Below, piece by piece: positions 33,903 through 46,105 of a stretch of 64,000 nucleotides of DNA. Below the pieces are notes generated by a model. The model had not been told where the DNA came from. It made no database searches and saw only the letters and a list, made by a program, of their open reading frames with translations. This stretch comes from Impatiens glandulifera. Taxonomy: Eukaryota; Streptophyta; Magnoliopsida; Ericales; Balsaminaceae. Position 1 is the stretch's first letter; every line of letters starts with the position of its first letter. The stretch covers positions 1-64,000 of the forward strand of contig NC_061869.1 of the NCBI RefSeq assembly GCF_907164915.1. The letters are read 5' to 3'. The position numbers and the translations under genes are program-made.

Positions 33903-34195
33903 AACCCTTTCGGGCGAACCTGTATGGAACAGTTTCCCAAATTCCATTATCTCCCCCATTTGGGTCACAGGCCCAGATTACCTAACCCATCAAATATAGG
34001 TAGATAATTAATGATATATATACATAACAAAATCTTCATAACTTGGCGAGGTGGGAAAAACATAGTTTTACAATAAAAAAAAATATAAGGCTGAACAAAA
34101 CTAAGTGAAAGTTCAGGCAGAACTGAAAGAAATCCGTTGGGCAGTTGCTTTTGATTCTGATGCTTCAATGGTTGCTTTTGATTCTGTGTCAATTT
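33903..34195 (-). repeat. Subtelomeric tail repeat, copy D, with terminal-exon-like module
   Basis: On the minus strand, an exon-like module (about 34195-34110; reading ESKATIEASESKATAQRISF SSA and a stop) runs into TTTCAGTTCTGCC, TTTGTTCAGCC, a T9 run, TTCCCACCTCGCC, TATGTATATATATCATTAAT, GGGCCTGTGACCCAAATGG, and CAGGTTCGCCCGAAAGGG at 33903. The same module precedes copy F at 52.4 kb. The G-rich terminus is lost at the junction with the Ran promoter-side sequence. Confidence 0.75.
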
Positions 34196-34357
34196 TACAA
34201 TAGAGAATGAACAATAGAAATAACGATCAATGAAATAGCCAATACATACAACATAGAAAGAATCCTAGTACAACCTAAGAGATTATAGATGAAATCACAA
34301 AACATGGTCAACAAAGAATAGGAGCCCATGTCTAACATAGAAAGTTAGCATACCTGT

Positions 34358-35560
34358 TCCTGTTTCTCCTGAACTTCCTCTATAAATGTTCGCCTCTTCA
34401 AAGCGAAATGTAAATAAAACACTTGTGCAGCTTTCTTATGCAACTATTAAAATAGAAAGAAAAAAAGTATTATTCATATGTACCATTTAGTTGGTCCAAA
34501 ATACGTTCATTCTCACAGTGAAACTATATTGAGTTCAACTTTATGAAAAGGAAGGATTACAAATGATCCTCTAGCAACCACTCTCATTTTCCACAATAAG
34601 AATACTATCATTTTCCACAGTCAGAAATCAATGTGCTGAAAACATGACTAATAAACTCGCCTAGAAGACTAACATCAACTGAAACTACTGAAATTAGACA
34701 ACATATAAATAATCTGAAATCTAAGTACTTCTTGATATGTGAAATGAAACAATACCAAACAAAAGGTGCATGATAAGATTAGCCACACAAACTAATCCAA
34801 TTTTTCATCCCATCAATGAGAAAAATGCAAATCCTTCATTTGATTATATATGTAACTCTGGTGTAACTCTAGGCTTTCAGTTACAGGAATCAATCAATAT
34901 TAATAATCAAATCAAAGCAACTTGGAAAAGACTTTAGTAACCATAGTAATTTTCCTAAGCTGATAATATAATAAAATAATACCATTCATGACTAGTATTA
35001 GTATGGAAGTGAGTGAATTATGCCAGGAGTCTGAAATTCAAGTGGCTAACTCATCATTGAGTAGAACTCAGTCCCATTAATGAAAGCTTGATCCAATGTT
35101 TTGTTTGTGAAACCGTTTCAATAAGGTTCTAATGTCAGTTTCCACTTATATATTACAGTAGTATGTTGAGCCTATTTCTATTAATCAAAGTCGTATGCAA
35201 AGTTGAAACCAAACAGCTTAGCAGTTAGCTCCACATATTTCTAGTAAGATTAAAAAACATTTTAGACTGTCAAACCCCTACAAGCAGTAGAAACTTAGCT
35301 CAAACATTTGTCTATTTATCACCTCAATATTCAGAATCGCAATTCACATATTCACTCGCAATAAACAAGAGCAAGAGCAAAAACAAACAAGCTATGATCA
35401 GTTAAAAGAGATCATACCTATTTGTATTGGAACTCGATGGTGTAAGAAAGGAGTGCTGGACTAATATCGGTAGCGTCAGGCCGAGAAACGGACACGATTT
35501 TGGCCGTGGGCAACTCATCGAAAATTGGAGTCGACTCCAGGTCATCAACGTGTTGGAGAA
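34358..35560 (-). pseudogene. Phospholipase D zeta fragment, exons 1-2, right copy 1
   Basis: Minus-strand exon 1 end (about 35550-35414) reads HVDDLESTPIFDELPTAKIV then SRPDATDISPALLSYTIEFQ YK, followed by TAG and a donor. Exon 2 (34449-34358) reads LHKKAAQVFYLHFALKRRTF IEEVQEKQEQ before GTATGC, the start of the PX domain of PLD-zeta (PLDP1/PLDP2 type). The exon begins at LHKKA, while the family has FKWQLLKKA, so the 5' part of exon 2 is altered. Downstream catalytic HKD domains are absent. The remaining sequence between exons is intron. Confidence 0.82.
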
Positions 35561-35965
35561 GAAAGGTGGCTCCGTCTGCATTTCCCTACTCCCTTCTGTC
35601 TCATACGATTTCTCACGTTTATCCCGATCTGACTTATTATCTTTATCGTAAGACTTCTCACACTTTCCTCGATCGTTCTTAGGTTCATGAGATCTCTTGC
35701 GCTTATCGCGACGATCGGATTGCATCTCCCTGTTATCTTCCATATCCATCTTCCCTTCACGAAATCTCTCACGCTCCGAAGAATGCTCTCGGGTCCTTCG
35801 GCGGTCACCGCCGCCATCGTCGTCCCCCGGTGCTTGTCGTACTTTGAGCGATGCCTTTATTTATCATCGCGGTCATCTTTGAATGATTTGTGCCTACTGG
35901 ACCGGTGCTTATGACCTCGATCGCGATCTTCAGAGAAATCTTTCTCTCTATCTTCACGATCGACC
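35561..35965 (-). pseudogene. RD/RE-rich protein fragment, right copy 1
   Basis: Same RD-rich reading as at 14905 and 19740 (MDMEDNREMQSDRRDKRKRS, HEPKNDRGKCEKSYDKDNKS), on the minus strand and joined in frame to the PLD-zeta segment. It marks the 5' side of the PLD unit in every copy, next to the (TA)n/(ATT)n tract. The gene of origin is not recognised. Confidence 0.5.
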
Positions 35966-35989
35966 TCTCGATTTAGGGTTTAGTCAATT

Positions 35990-38105
35990 TGGTATATTAT
36001 TATTATTATTATTATATATATATATATAATAAGTGTAAAATAATAACAAATTCAAATATTGAAAGGGAATACAAATATAGTAAAAAAATCTTAAGTCATT
36101 AAAATAATTGCTTGAGTTATTTATTTTGACAAATTTTCAGCATAAATAATATCAAAATAACAATTTCCAAATAGGTTTAAATTTAGTTATGATATTAATA
36201 TGTGATTATTCAATTAAAATAGATTCAAAAGTGCATTGTCGTAGACCAAATCAAAACTTTTTGTCCAATTTTATTACAATCTAACATTATTTTATACCTA
36301 TAAACAAGGAATTAGTAATGGTATGTTTCTTTTTGTTATAAAATAAAATAAAATAAAAAGCATGCACCAATATGGTTTCGTCTATACAATTTAATATTCT
36401 TAGTGAGATAATTAATTTTTTTCATGCCTCAAGATCTCCCCCACGTGCATATATCACTAGACATAGTGTCTCACTAGACATAGTTAATTTATTTTTATAT
36501 TTTTTTATTTTATCATTTTCACCTAATTAATTAGGTTTTGATACTTGGATGGAATATTTTTATGAGTCAAATGAGGTTAAACTATCCAAAATTTTAGTCA
36601 TTAGAAACCTTTTTCAAATAAACAAAATGTTCACATCTTATTTTAATGTAATATTTCGTTTTTCTAATTAATTTGTCACTTTTTAAAATTAAATTAAATG
36701 ATATTTAGAAACGTTTTGAACATATTTTTTTAAATTGAGTATTGTTTTCGATATTTACGCATTTTAATTTGTCGAATTTGATTTAAGTAACTAAAAAAAT
36801 TGTAATTTGAAAAAATATTTAAGAAAATTTAAAAAGAGAAATATTTTGTATTTATTTTTAAAAAATATTCATAAAGACACAACTTTGTGTTTTGTTTAGC
36901 AATTTAGACGTATTTATGTTTTAAATTGAGTATTTTTCAAAATATATGTGTTCAAAACTGTCGAATATTGTTATAATACCTTAAAAATATATATAATAAG
37001 TGAGAATAATTGGAAAAATCGAAAAAAAAAAGAATTGATATTTTATCTTTATAAATGTGATAAATTATTTAAGAAAAAAAATATTATGTTAAAGTAAGAA
37101 AGTGAAAAAAAGAATTAATGACAAAATTTTTAATAATTAAAGTATTATAGGACAAAGTTTAAAGTTCGAGTCTCATTTTATAAAAAATGATCATAGTTTG
37201 AGTTCTAAATAGCAATTGACCTTTATTTATTTGGTAATAAAATTATTATTATTTCTGTTCAAGTATAAAATTAGTATGAGTTTTGATCTCTTATTGTTTG
37301 TTATATTAGTTTATTAAATATATTTTTTTTTCCTTTTTTTTCTGTTAATACGTTATATGATAGTTCTATTGTGAAGAATAATCTCATTCACTTGAATATT
37401 TTAACACAAACACAACCATATAATTACTAATTTTAGGTCAATCATAATTTAGTTATAACATAATTTACTAGTTAAAAAGATAATTTTTTTATTTAAAAGA
37501 CTATAATTTTTATATTCAATTCTCATTAAAATTATTTTAAGTTAAGTTCGTTATATTGAATTAGCATCACGTAAATAATCATATTTCATAAAAAAAAATA
37601 CATGAGAAATTGAAAAAAATATATATTATTATTTAAAATGGTAAGTAACAAATAGAATACTCATTGTATTTGACAATATATAAATGTTAGGTGGGATGTG
37701 ACCATTTACTTGCATCAACATGTGTAATCAATCTTGTGGCTCAAAATTTTTCAATCCCATTATATTAAAACATTTGCATGTCTACCATTTGATCCTTCAT
37801 TTTCAATTCATTTCTTATCATTAAACACATAATCTTCGTCATTATAAAAAAAAAAAAGAAGATAATGGGCATTTCTTCGTATCATTCAAGAATCATATTC
37901 TTTATTGATAAAAAGGGACCATAATCTTGTAATTGGACAAATTCTCTAGGTTTGATTTGCTTTGTTCATTTTGTATTTAGGGTTGATTTGAATTTGTAAT
38001 ATGTTTTAATAGTTTGATTTAATAAATTGTATTAGGGTTTTGACATAAAGAAATTTTTAGTCTTAAAAAAAATTTTAATTCGTCTAGATATCACTGACTG
38101 TCAAA
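35990..38105 (-). repeat. AT-rich subtelomeric module, right copy 1
   Basis: Inverted counterpart of 12693-14884, with the same internal landmarks (CATGCACCAATATGGTTTCG, CTCACTAGACATAGTGTCTC). Block 34199-37135 recurs as a direct repeat at 57801-60862 on the same arm. Confidence 0.85.
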
Positions 38106-38109
38106 TAGT

Positions 38110-38300
38110 CCACAAAATTAAACCCAAATTACCACCCACCGGGTAAACCCGATCATCTGGCAACAAAGCTTTACCCCGTTGGGTCACAGTCACATATTAT
38201 TCAGCCCAGCAATTATTAACTAAATTCTAACCCATTATATTCATATAATTTACTTTGTAATATATCGATGTGGGAATTCTTTCCTGTACTTTGTAACCCG
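38110..38300 (-). repeat. Subtelomeric tail repeat, copy H' (right)
   Basis: Minus strand: TTCCCACATCGATATATTAC, TTATATGAATATAATGGG, TGTGACTGTGACCCAACGGG, ATGATCGGGTTTACCCGG and TGGGTGGTAATTTGGGTTTA, so it keeps a better terminus than its left mirror copy. The GGGTTTA end equals one telomere repeat. Confidence 0.8.
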
Positions 38301-38309
38301 ATCAAGAAT

Positions 38310-39095
38310 CTGAAACAGAGACTGAGGTTAATGTTTTTAAGACTGCTGTGGTTCAGCCTAACCTGATGAAGATTGCAGGAATTGAGTTTGAAGGCCATGC
38401 TTTTAATATGACTGATGATTTTTCTGCTGTTTGATTAGAGTATGCTTCTGGTTTAATTCAGAAATAAAAAGGAAAGACAATGTTAATGCTGTAAACGGTG
38501 AAAATTCTAATGGAAATGCAACTGATTTAATTTCTAATGGAGGTGCTGCAGGTGAAAAAAAATTCTACATTAATACATTCTGCTATTGAGAATGGAAATA
38601 TTATGCAGAATTCATTTGAGGAACAGGTTATGGATGAATTAGTCTCAAATTCTGGAAATAAAGTTCATGTTCCGATCATTCTGTGCGAAAGAGACATCCT
38701 CGACTTATTTAGTTATAGGCGTATCTCATTTCTTTGGACTTGGATTGATTACTGTGTTGATTCAAGTCAACTTAACCTAAGTATTTGTTAGCAGTATTCA
38801 CCTTCCTCAATAGTTATTTTTTTATTCTTTTCCATGTACATTTAAGCTCAAGTTATATCTATTTTCCTATTTTTTTTTGCAGTGGAGCCTGGTTATTGTC
38901 TGTTTGATGTGGATGCAATGTATTTGCATTGCATGGAATTGTGTCACTGAAATACTGGTTGCTCTCTAGGATATCATGGGATGCTGGCTCTAATCGTTTT
39001 CTTGTTTGCAGAAAGAGTGATGGACTTGCTTGTATGATTGATATAAAAATTGACCTATGTGCTGTGACATATTATGGTGCACCAATGAAACAGTA
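38310..39095 (+). pseudogene. Unrecognised captured exons, right copy
   Basis: Inverted counterpart of 10550-11367. It reads GIEFEGHAFNMTDDFSAV (to 38432), then NSTLIHSAIENGNIMQNSFE (38537-38791), then VEPGYCLFDVDAMYLHC or, in another frame, SWDAGSNRFLVCRKSDGLAC (about 38881-39095). No family is recognised. Confidence 0.4.
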
Positions 39096-39346
39096 ATAAT
39101 AATCTATTTGTGCTGACAATTTATCCTTTAAATGCGTAGTTAAATCTTGTTATATAAGGCCTATGGGTTTTGAATATTGTCTCTGTTAATGTGTATGTAG
39201 CAATAATTTGCTTGAATGCATATTTTATCCCTAGTCCCTTGCTGGAAGTACTTACTACATCCAACAGAGATAATCAGTCATCAATGATTTTATGCTAACT
39301 TATGTTTGCCTTCACACTTGTAACATCAATCAACTTGACTTATTAT

Positions 39347-39682
39347 AGGATCTGGGGAAACCGACAGTCAGCTGCCAGGTCTAAGGAAAGGAAGATGAGG
39401 TATATTAATGAGCTTGAACGGAAGGTTCAAACTCTGCAAACAGAATCAACTTCATTGTCCACTCAGCTAACCCTGGTGCAAGTATGTAGATGGTCTAGCA
39501 CAACATAATGTGTTTTGTTTTTCCATCTTCTGTTTTCATGGCAAGAAGTTGGGGCTATTTAATGTTTATGATTTTGACAATTTTGTGTTGTTCTAACTTT
39601 GACAGAGAGATACAAGTGGTCTGGCATCTGAAAATATGGAACTGAAACTGCGTTTGCAGACAATGGACCAACAAGTCCATTA
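39347..39682 (+). pseudogene. bZIP transcription factor fragment, right copy
   Basis: Inverted duplicate of the left bZIP piece. Exon 39347-39482 carries [20 protein letters not shown] and the proximal zipper heptads; exon 39605-39682 reads RDTSGLASENMELKLRLQTM DQQ then a stop. The exon sequences are nearly identical to the left copy, so no independent selection can be inferred. It lies 5' to the UXT-like pseudogene on the same strand, as in the left block. Confidence 0.85.
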
Positions 39683-39954
39683 GTAGGATGGTAAGAAAAT
39701 TATTAACCTTTAGTGCTGTGATGATGGCTTTGTGACTAGTTTGTTTGAGTATGTTCACGATGATATTAGTTCTTGATTATATCTTCTTTCAGGGTTTCCG
39801 TGGAAGTGTCGTTGATTCCACACACACACATACACACCTTGAACCACAAGCAGGTGTTGAAATTGACAAGTTATTATGGAGGAGGAGGAATGGTGAAGAT
39901 TTTGGTGCAATTGATTGATATATAATAATTTAAGGAAGGAAGTGGTTATAGAAA

Positions 39955-41153
39955 ATGGCACCTTCTTGCAAGGCTGAGAAGAAGGATGCAGTTGATGCAG
40001 CTGCATGGATGTTAAATGTCGTCACATCTGTTGGAATCATTCTAGTCAATAAAGCATTAATGGCTACATATGGTTTCAGTTTTTGGTCAATTTCCTTTAT
40101 TTTTGTTCATAATCAAATCATTTTATATATATATTTTACTAGGACAACCTTGATGACTCTGTTATTTGACAAATCAATGGATAATGCATGCAGCTACAAC
40201 ATTGACTCGACTGCATTTTGCTACGACAACATTGATGACTGCTATTCTGAGGTGGCTGGGTTACATACAAGCTTCACATTTACCAGTCACCGACCTACTG
40301 AAATTTGTTATAGTCGCTAACTTCTCAATTGCTGGTATGAATGTTAGTCTCATGTGGATGGAATGAAATATTGAATTTCGTATACACAGATTGCAAAGCT
40401 GAGCATGATACCTGTGTCGTGCTTACTTGAAGTGGTTTTTGACAAGATTCGATACTCAAGAAACACGAAACTTAGTATTGCAGTTGTTCTGAGGGGGTAG
40501 GAGTTTGCACAGTTACTGATGTTAGTGTAAATGGAAGAGGTTTCATAGCTGCGTTTATTGTAGTATTGAGTACTGCTCTGCAACAATATTATGTGCATTT
40601 CCTTCAGAGGAAAAACTCTCTTAGTTCTTTCAATTTGTTGGGGCACACCGCACCATCTCAGGCTACAAGTTTGCTGCTTATTGCCCTCTTACTTGATTAT
40701 TGCCTCACGACCAAAAGAGTTGATGCATTTGAGTACAGCCTATCATCTATTGTAAGTAAAAAAAAGAGAAAAAAAAATAGTTTAGAGTTTAGGATTTCAC
40801 TTTTCATTTCATCTTTTTGTTTGTTGTTTCAGGTATTTATCGTCCTTTCTTGCACGATTGTAGTAGGGACTAACCTTAGCCAGTTCATATGCATAGGAAG
40901 ATTCACTGCCGTATCATTTCAAGTCCTTGGGCATATGAAGACAATCCTAGTATTAATACTAGGATTCTTGTTCTTTGGGAAAGAGGGCCTAAATCTACAA
41001 GTGGTTATAGGAATGACAATAGCGGTGATTGGGATGGTATGGTACGGTAATGCTTCCTCTAAACCAGGTGGGAAGAAACGCAAGATATCAGTTAGTCAAC
41101 AGAAGCAGCGCGAGGGACTTTCGAATTCCTCAAAACTTGATGACAAGATCTGA
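39955..41153 (+). pseudogene. UDP-xylose-transporter-like nucleotide-sugar transporter pseudogene, right copy
   Basis: Inverted counterpart of 8384-9638. It shares the missing-G frameshift (about 40494), which therefore predates the duplication. It has a private deletion of about 53 bp at 40358, removing the end of the exon coding NSVGFYQ and the following splice donor and T-run (sequence passes from CTCATGTGGA straight to TGGAATG). The C-terminal exons remain open: [51 protein letters not shown] and a stop at 41153. Family reasoning is as for the left copy. Confidence 0.87.
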
Positions 41154-41355
41154 TAAGAACAAACCATAAACAAAAAAAGGCACTTCTTTATCATCTCAAG
41201 TACAACCTGTTGGATATACATGCTTTTCCCCTACCCACAAAATTACAAACAAACATAAAAATGCCTAATATTGTTGTGTAGTTCTTGTATTTGTTTTGAG
41301 TCATGATGATGATATAGGTGGGCTGATGCATTAGAGGTTATTCGAGCTTTCCTTT

Positions 41356-42258
41356 TAGGCATGGCAAAATGGAACCAACGGTTCGGGTACCCGAAGGAAC
41401 CGAACCGATCGGTTCGGATAATTTGTTTACTTTTCGGTTCCGGGTAATTTCGGGTCGGAACCGATCGGTTCCGGTTCGGGTCCGAGTCGGTTCCGGATAC
41501 CCGAAAAATAATAAAATTGTTTATAATTTTTTTTTTTTTCTCTCTGTTCGGCTTTAATGTCCCTTTTCCATTTATACAGGCTGCTGTAGCTATTCTGCTC
41601 ATAGAAACCAAATTACCTAATTCCAACTATTCTGCTCATGGAAACCAAATTATCTAATTCTAATATAGAGTTTAGGTCAACACTCAATATCCCATTTAGC
41701 TTAAGCATTAGAAAATTAAAGGAAATAATAATAATATTACCAGGCGGGAAAATAGAAATTGATTTCCCTTCTTTAACTGAGGTTAAAATTGCGACAAAAT
41801 CCGAAAATGATAGAGAATAAGAGATGAGGAAGAGAGGATGATAGGTTAGAGAAAATGATATTTTTTTTAATATATATATATATTTTAAAATATTATTAAT
41901 ATATATATAATATATAATATATCACTGTTTTTTTAAATGGAATATTTATAATTGTTTTTATTAAATAATTTTTTAAAGCTTAAAATAACTGATTTTTTTA
42001 ATGTATCTTTTAAAATATTAAAATTTTGTTTAATTTTATCCAAATTTAAAACATAGGTAAAATTTAAAAATATATTAATGGGTTAAAATTAGTTAAATAA
42101 GTAAAATATAAATTATTTTAAAACATCGGGTCCGGTTCGGGTCGGGTACCCATCGGTTCGAACCGATATTTCGGGTAATTTAAATACCCGTTTTTTCGGG
42201 GCAAAATCGGGTCCGGTCCGGTTTGGGTCTCCCCAAACCCGGAAATTTGCCATGCCTG
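41356..42258. mobile_element. Non-autonomous hAT-superfamily element
   Basis: A 903-bp insertion with terminal inverted repeats TAGGCATGGCAAA and, at the other end, TTTGCCATGCCTG, flanked by the perfect 8-bp target-site duplication TTTCCTTT (41348-41355 and 42259-42266). Subterminal regions are rich in GGTTCGG, CCGAACC and GGGTACCCG motifs, as in many plant hAT elements. No transposase is encoded. The inverted left-arm copy retains the empty site at 187-194, so the insertion is younger than the duplication. Confidence 0.93.
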
Positions 42259-42266
42259 TTTCCTTT

Positions 42267-42455
42267 GCCAAAATCGCTCAAGATTCTCCCCCCTCAGAAC
42301 CACAACGTTCTCCCCCTTTATCTTATATTTCTTCTTCGGCCGCCTCGCGATCCTCCTCTAGGTGAGAGAAAAGAATAGACGAAGCTGAAAATGGAAAGGA
42401 GCGTCTGGTGCGTGTTGGACTTGGAGAAGAAGGAAGGGAAAGCGCTGTCTTGGTG
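42267..42455 (-). repeat. Inverted duplicate of left-arm 1-186
   Basis: Matches the first 186 bases of the window in reverse complement, with small differences. The copy stops at or beyond 42455 because the left partner is cut by the window edge. Confidence 0.85.
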
Positions 42456-44690
42456 CCTTGCTGCCTTGGCCCCGTTTGATTTGAGACATTTTTTCTTCTT
42501 CTTTAATCTGCAAAACGACACAAGCAAATTAAAAAAAATATATAATATCATTTCAAGTTATTTTTAATTTGTTGATTTATTTATTTTATTAGAATTAAAA
42601 AAAAATATAATAACATTTTAAGTTATTTTTAATTTGTTGATTTATTTAATGAGACCTAAATTTAAATGATAAGTTTGGTGTAAAATGGGAGGTCTATAAT
42701 TATATATTAATTATATATTATAGATTTATAACATGTTCGAGAGGTGTTGTTAGTTAAATTTAAAAAAAATTATAACTTAATTAATAAATTTTGATTTTTA
42801 TAACAAATATATCAAAATAAAAAATAAAATATTATAAAGTTGGAAATAAACTAAAATTATGTAGGAATATTTTAAAATTTTATTTTCAGATTAAATAACC
42901 CTTATTATTTATAACATTATATTTATTTATTCCTATATTCTTGTTTGACCATCATTTTATTTCTTTTTTTCTTAACTATAGAGTAATGTATTAATTTTTT
43001 GTTTAATAAACCAAATAATTTGAATACCCATCTAAAGAATAAAGAAAAAGATAAAGTTAGTTGATTTTATTGATTTTACTAAGTTTGATGAGTTTATCAA
43101 GTTAACTCGTCATTAATACATGACTCGATCTTCAAGATTTTACTCGCAACTTTGACAACTTTACTATGATTAATGATATTTGGGAAACATATTTGATTCA
43201 ATTGTATATTGATATATTGGTTGAGACTATTCTCAAGTAAAATCGTCACTATATCATATAAATCAATAGTTTTCTATAATTTTCCATTTTATTATATCAA
43301 ACAATAATTTCTATCATTTTAGGTCTAATATATTTTTGTTGACATAGGTTCCTAATCATATAAGAGAATAAGGCCTCAATAATGAATTATGGAGAGTAAT
43401 TAATTAAACACTTGGCTAATTATACAATTTTCATTTTGATACCTAACCTGACAAAAAAAAAATTGTTATCCTGATAAGACCTTGACTAAAAATTTTATTT
43501 TTATTCTCTTTAAATTAATTGGGGGCATGGATTCTAGGTATGACAACAAAATTTTATAAACAAATTTTTTTAATTACTAATTTAATTAAAATGTGTCACT
43601 TAACTTGAAATTTTACTATGTTTCAATCTCCAAAAATTTTAAAATTTTAAAATTCAAATTAGATAAAATATCAAATGTGTGAATTGCAATTGAGAGCAAT
43701 ATAATTCTAATTGAGTTAAATACTCTCCCATGTAATATCTTTTTTATTTTTAATGACATTTTTTTCTTTACACTCAATCATAGTATTTCTAAACATGATT
43801 ATAACTACACTCAATTTATTTTTTATGTCAGATTTTATTAGTAACCTAAGGATAAAGATAAAGACTATCCGATTCATAATAAAGCAAAATTATATTTATC
43901 TAATTCCTTATATAAATTGTTATATTAATTAATATAAATTAAATTAAGTATGAATCCATACTAACCCAACTTTAATTATTAATTAATAAATATATATATA
44001 TATATTATGAATTAATTAAATATATATATTTTTTTATCCATTATACTAATATTTTTAATATATATTAAAAAAGTTTATATATTATAATTTTACATTTTAT
44101 TTTTATTAAAAAAGTTAATTAGTATAAAAAATCTTTTTTTATTGGGGTCAATTTTTGTGGCAGATAATACAATTTAATTATTTTTTTATCGCATTGTTTA
44201 ATTTTATTTTACTAATTACTAATTAATATGTTAACTATCGTATTTTTTCTTTAAATAATATATTATTAAAAAAAGATAATAATATATATTTTTTTATAAT
44301 TAATTTATTTGATCAGTAATAATAAGTGTAGGATGATACATTCAATAAGTCTATTTAGTAATTTTAAATTTTTTTTTTTATTAAAAACATGACTTTTATT
44401 TATGTTTTAATACATACTCTTTAATTGACTAAGTTTGAAAAAAAAAAAAAAAAAAATTGTTATCGAAAAATAGTTGTGGACTATTTGATAAAAAAAAAAG
44501 ACAAAAATATTTTATTGAAATATAGTATGACTTTTTGGTTAGAGTAAAGTCCTACAGATTCAGCTACATGGACTGTTTTCTTGAATATGAGAGATTTGCA
44601 GTTTTTAGTTCTAAGTGGTGAAAAGGGAAGAAATTGATAGAAGTTCTTTGGCAATCACATTAGGATGGTTTGATATTCCCGACAAAATTA
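42456..44690. other. AT-rich stretch, no gene seen
   Basis: About 2.2 kb of AT-rich sequence with homopolymer runs (for example A17 at about 44438) and no recognisable coding or repeat family. Around 42531-42640 there is a short local repeat (AAGTTATTTTTAATTTGTTG twice). Confidence 0.7.
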
Positions 44691-44695
44691 ATAGA

Positions 44696-45030
44696 ATAAT
44701 ATTAATAGATGTTTAGGGTTTATCGAAAATTCATACAAGGAGATCTGTTGCATAAGCTTGACTGAAAAGTTCAAACTATCACCCAGTCCTGCAGCTAGAA
44801 CTTTAAGGAAATCTTTAAGATTCTTTATCTCTTGAAATGCTTTGTCTAATTTGCAAGAAAAATTCCTCTGAATGTCCAAAAGATCATCCTTCTCTTTTTG
44901 TAAATTTTTTTCTGATATCCTCAAATGTTTTATATCGTCTTACTTCAACCTCAAACCGAGATCCAAGTCTTCCATCTTTGCATTCAATATTTCGGTATCT
45001 GATCTATAAATTGCTTTCTGACCACAGTAA
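44696..45030 (-). pseudogene. Coiled-coil protein exon fragment
   Basis: Minus-strand reading DTEILNAKMEDLDLGLRLK, stop, DDIKHLRISEKNLQKEKDDL LDIQRNFSCKLDKAFQEIKN LKDFLKVLAAGL. Heptad-like spacing of L/I residues indicates a coiled coil. One in-frame stop lies in the exon. I do not recognise the family. Confidence 0.45.
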
Positions 45031-45706
45031 CTGAATGTAAAACAAGCAAGACATTGCAAAAACAAGTTAATTTGCAAATGCAGAGCCGAGTAGTGCATAA
45101 TATCAATGTATTTTCCCAGTAATCAAACATTCATCATTAATCAAAAAAATAAAGTGACTTCCTCTAAAACAAAGTTCAACTCTGCAAGTGTGCTCTCTTC
45201 TTATAGTGATTGAGAACTTTTACTTAAATCTTACTTTACTGAATTCAACTAGATTGCCAATCTAGGGATTAGAGCAGGTATTATAAATTTTAATTCATCA
45301 TGATTCTTCTTCTATATTGTAAAAGTTGATTTTTGACATAAAAATTACAACAAATTTCATCATTCTCAATTAATTCACAACATATGCTAGATACAAATTC
45401 AAGGGTTTTACTAAAATACAGCATATGTATCATTAATTTTCTATTATTGCAAATATATGTATCAGCTCCGAATTCAAATATAGCATGATTCATTAAGCTA
45501 TCTATTCGTTCATCAAAACACATGACTGAGATTTCAAACTATTCCTTTATATATTATATTATCTTAAAGAAAAACAAAACAAAAAACTATTTACCTTGGT
45601 AAATATAAACAATCTACATAATAATAATATTCCATGGGTTGGTTGGTGTTTTTCTTTATATACAGTATGTGATTATATTCTGGAGATAAAATCAAGGGAA
45701 ATAATT

Positions 45707-45898
45707 CTATGACCAGGAATGTGGTTTTTGTAGGTGATTTCTGATCAAAAGCTGTGCATAGAGGAGCTCATTCCAAGCATCAGGCACACCAACCAACCCG
45801 AAAGCTAGTTCGCCACCAAGTGTAGCCCCACCATTCGCTAAAATGCACTTCTCAGACCGCGAAAGCGGAACTGCTTGACGCTGCATATTCGAACTCAT
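45707..45898 (-). pseudogene. Unrecognised short ORF next to tail E
   Basis: A 63-residue reading with LSRSEKCILANGGATLGGEL then VPDAWNELLYAQLLIRNHLQ. It looks like an authentic exon and begins about 30 bp beyond the terminus of tail E, but I cannot place it. 45035-45706 holds nothing I can support. Confidence 0.35.
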
Positions 45899-45924
45899 TA
45901 AATTTAGACTGACTTATGTTGAGC

Positions 45925-46105
45925 ATAATTACCCCCACATGGGTCACAGGCACATGTTTTAAGCCTTTACATGATAAGAAGAATTCTAATCAGTTATATA
46001 CATTCTATTTCTTTTGGAATATGGCGATGTGGGAACTAATTTTTCCTTACATAAAAAAAAAGTAAGCTGAACTAAACTACAGAACTGAGAGAGAGATATT
46101 TTCTT
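45925..46105 (-). repeat. Subtelomeric tail repeat, copy E
   Basis: Minus strand: CTCTCAGTTCTGTAGTTTAG then TTCAGCTTAC, T9, ATGTAAGG, TTCCCACATCGCC, AACTGATTAGAATTC, TGTGCCTGTGACCCATGTGG and GGGTAATTATGC. It is closest to copy A on the left arm and shares the same 5' boundary. It lacks the distal part after GTAATTATGC. Confidence 0.82.

Noticed and set aside
35427..35651. ORFs on the opposite strand of the PLD/RD-rich fragment (also at 20063, 35500, 59026, 59099, 59296)
   Set aside because: They are antisense or frame-shifted shadows. Their repetition at four sites reflects duplication of the fragment, not conservation of a protein.
41243..41626. 127-residue minus-strand ORF over the hAT element edge
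   Set aside because: It crosses the insertion boundary and reads subterminal hAT repeats; not a gene.
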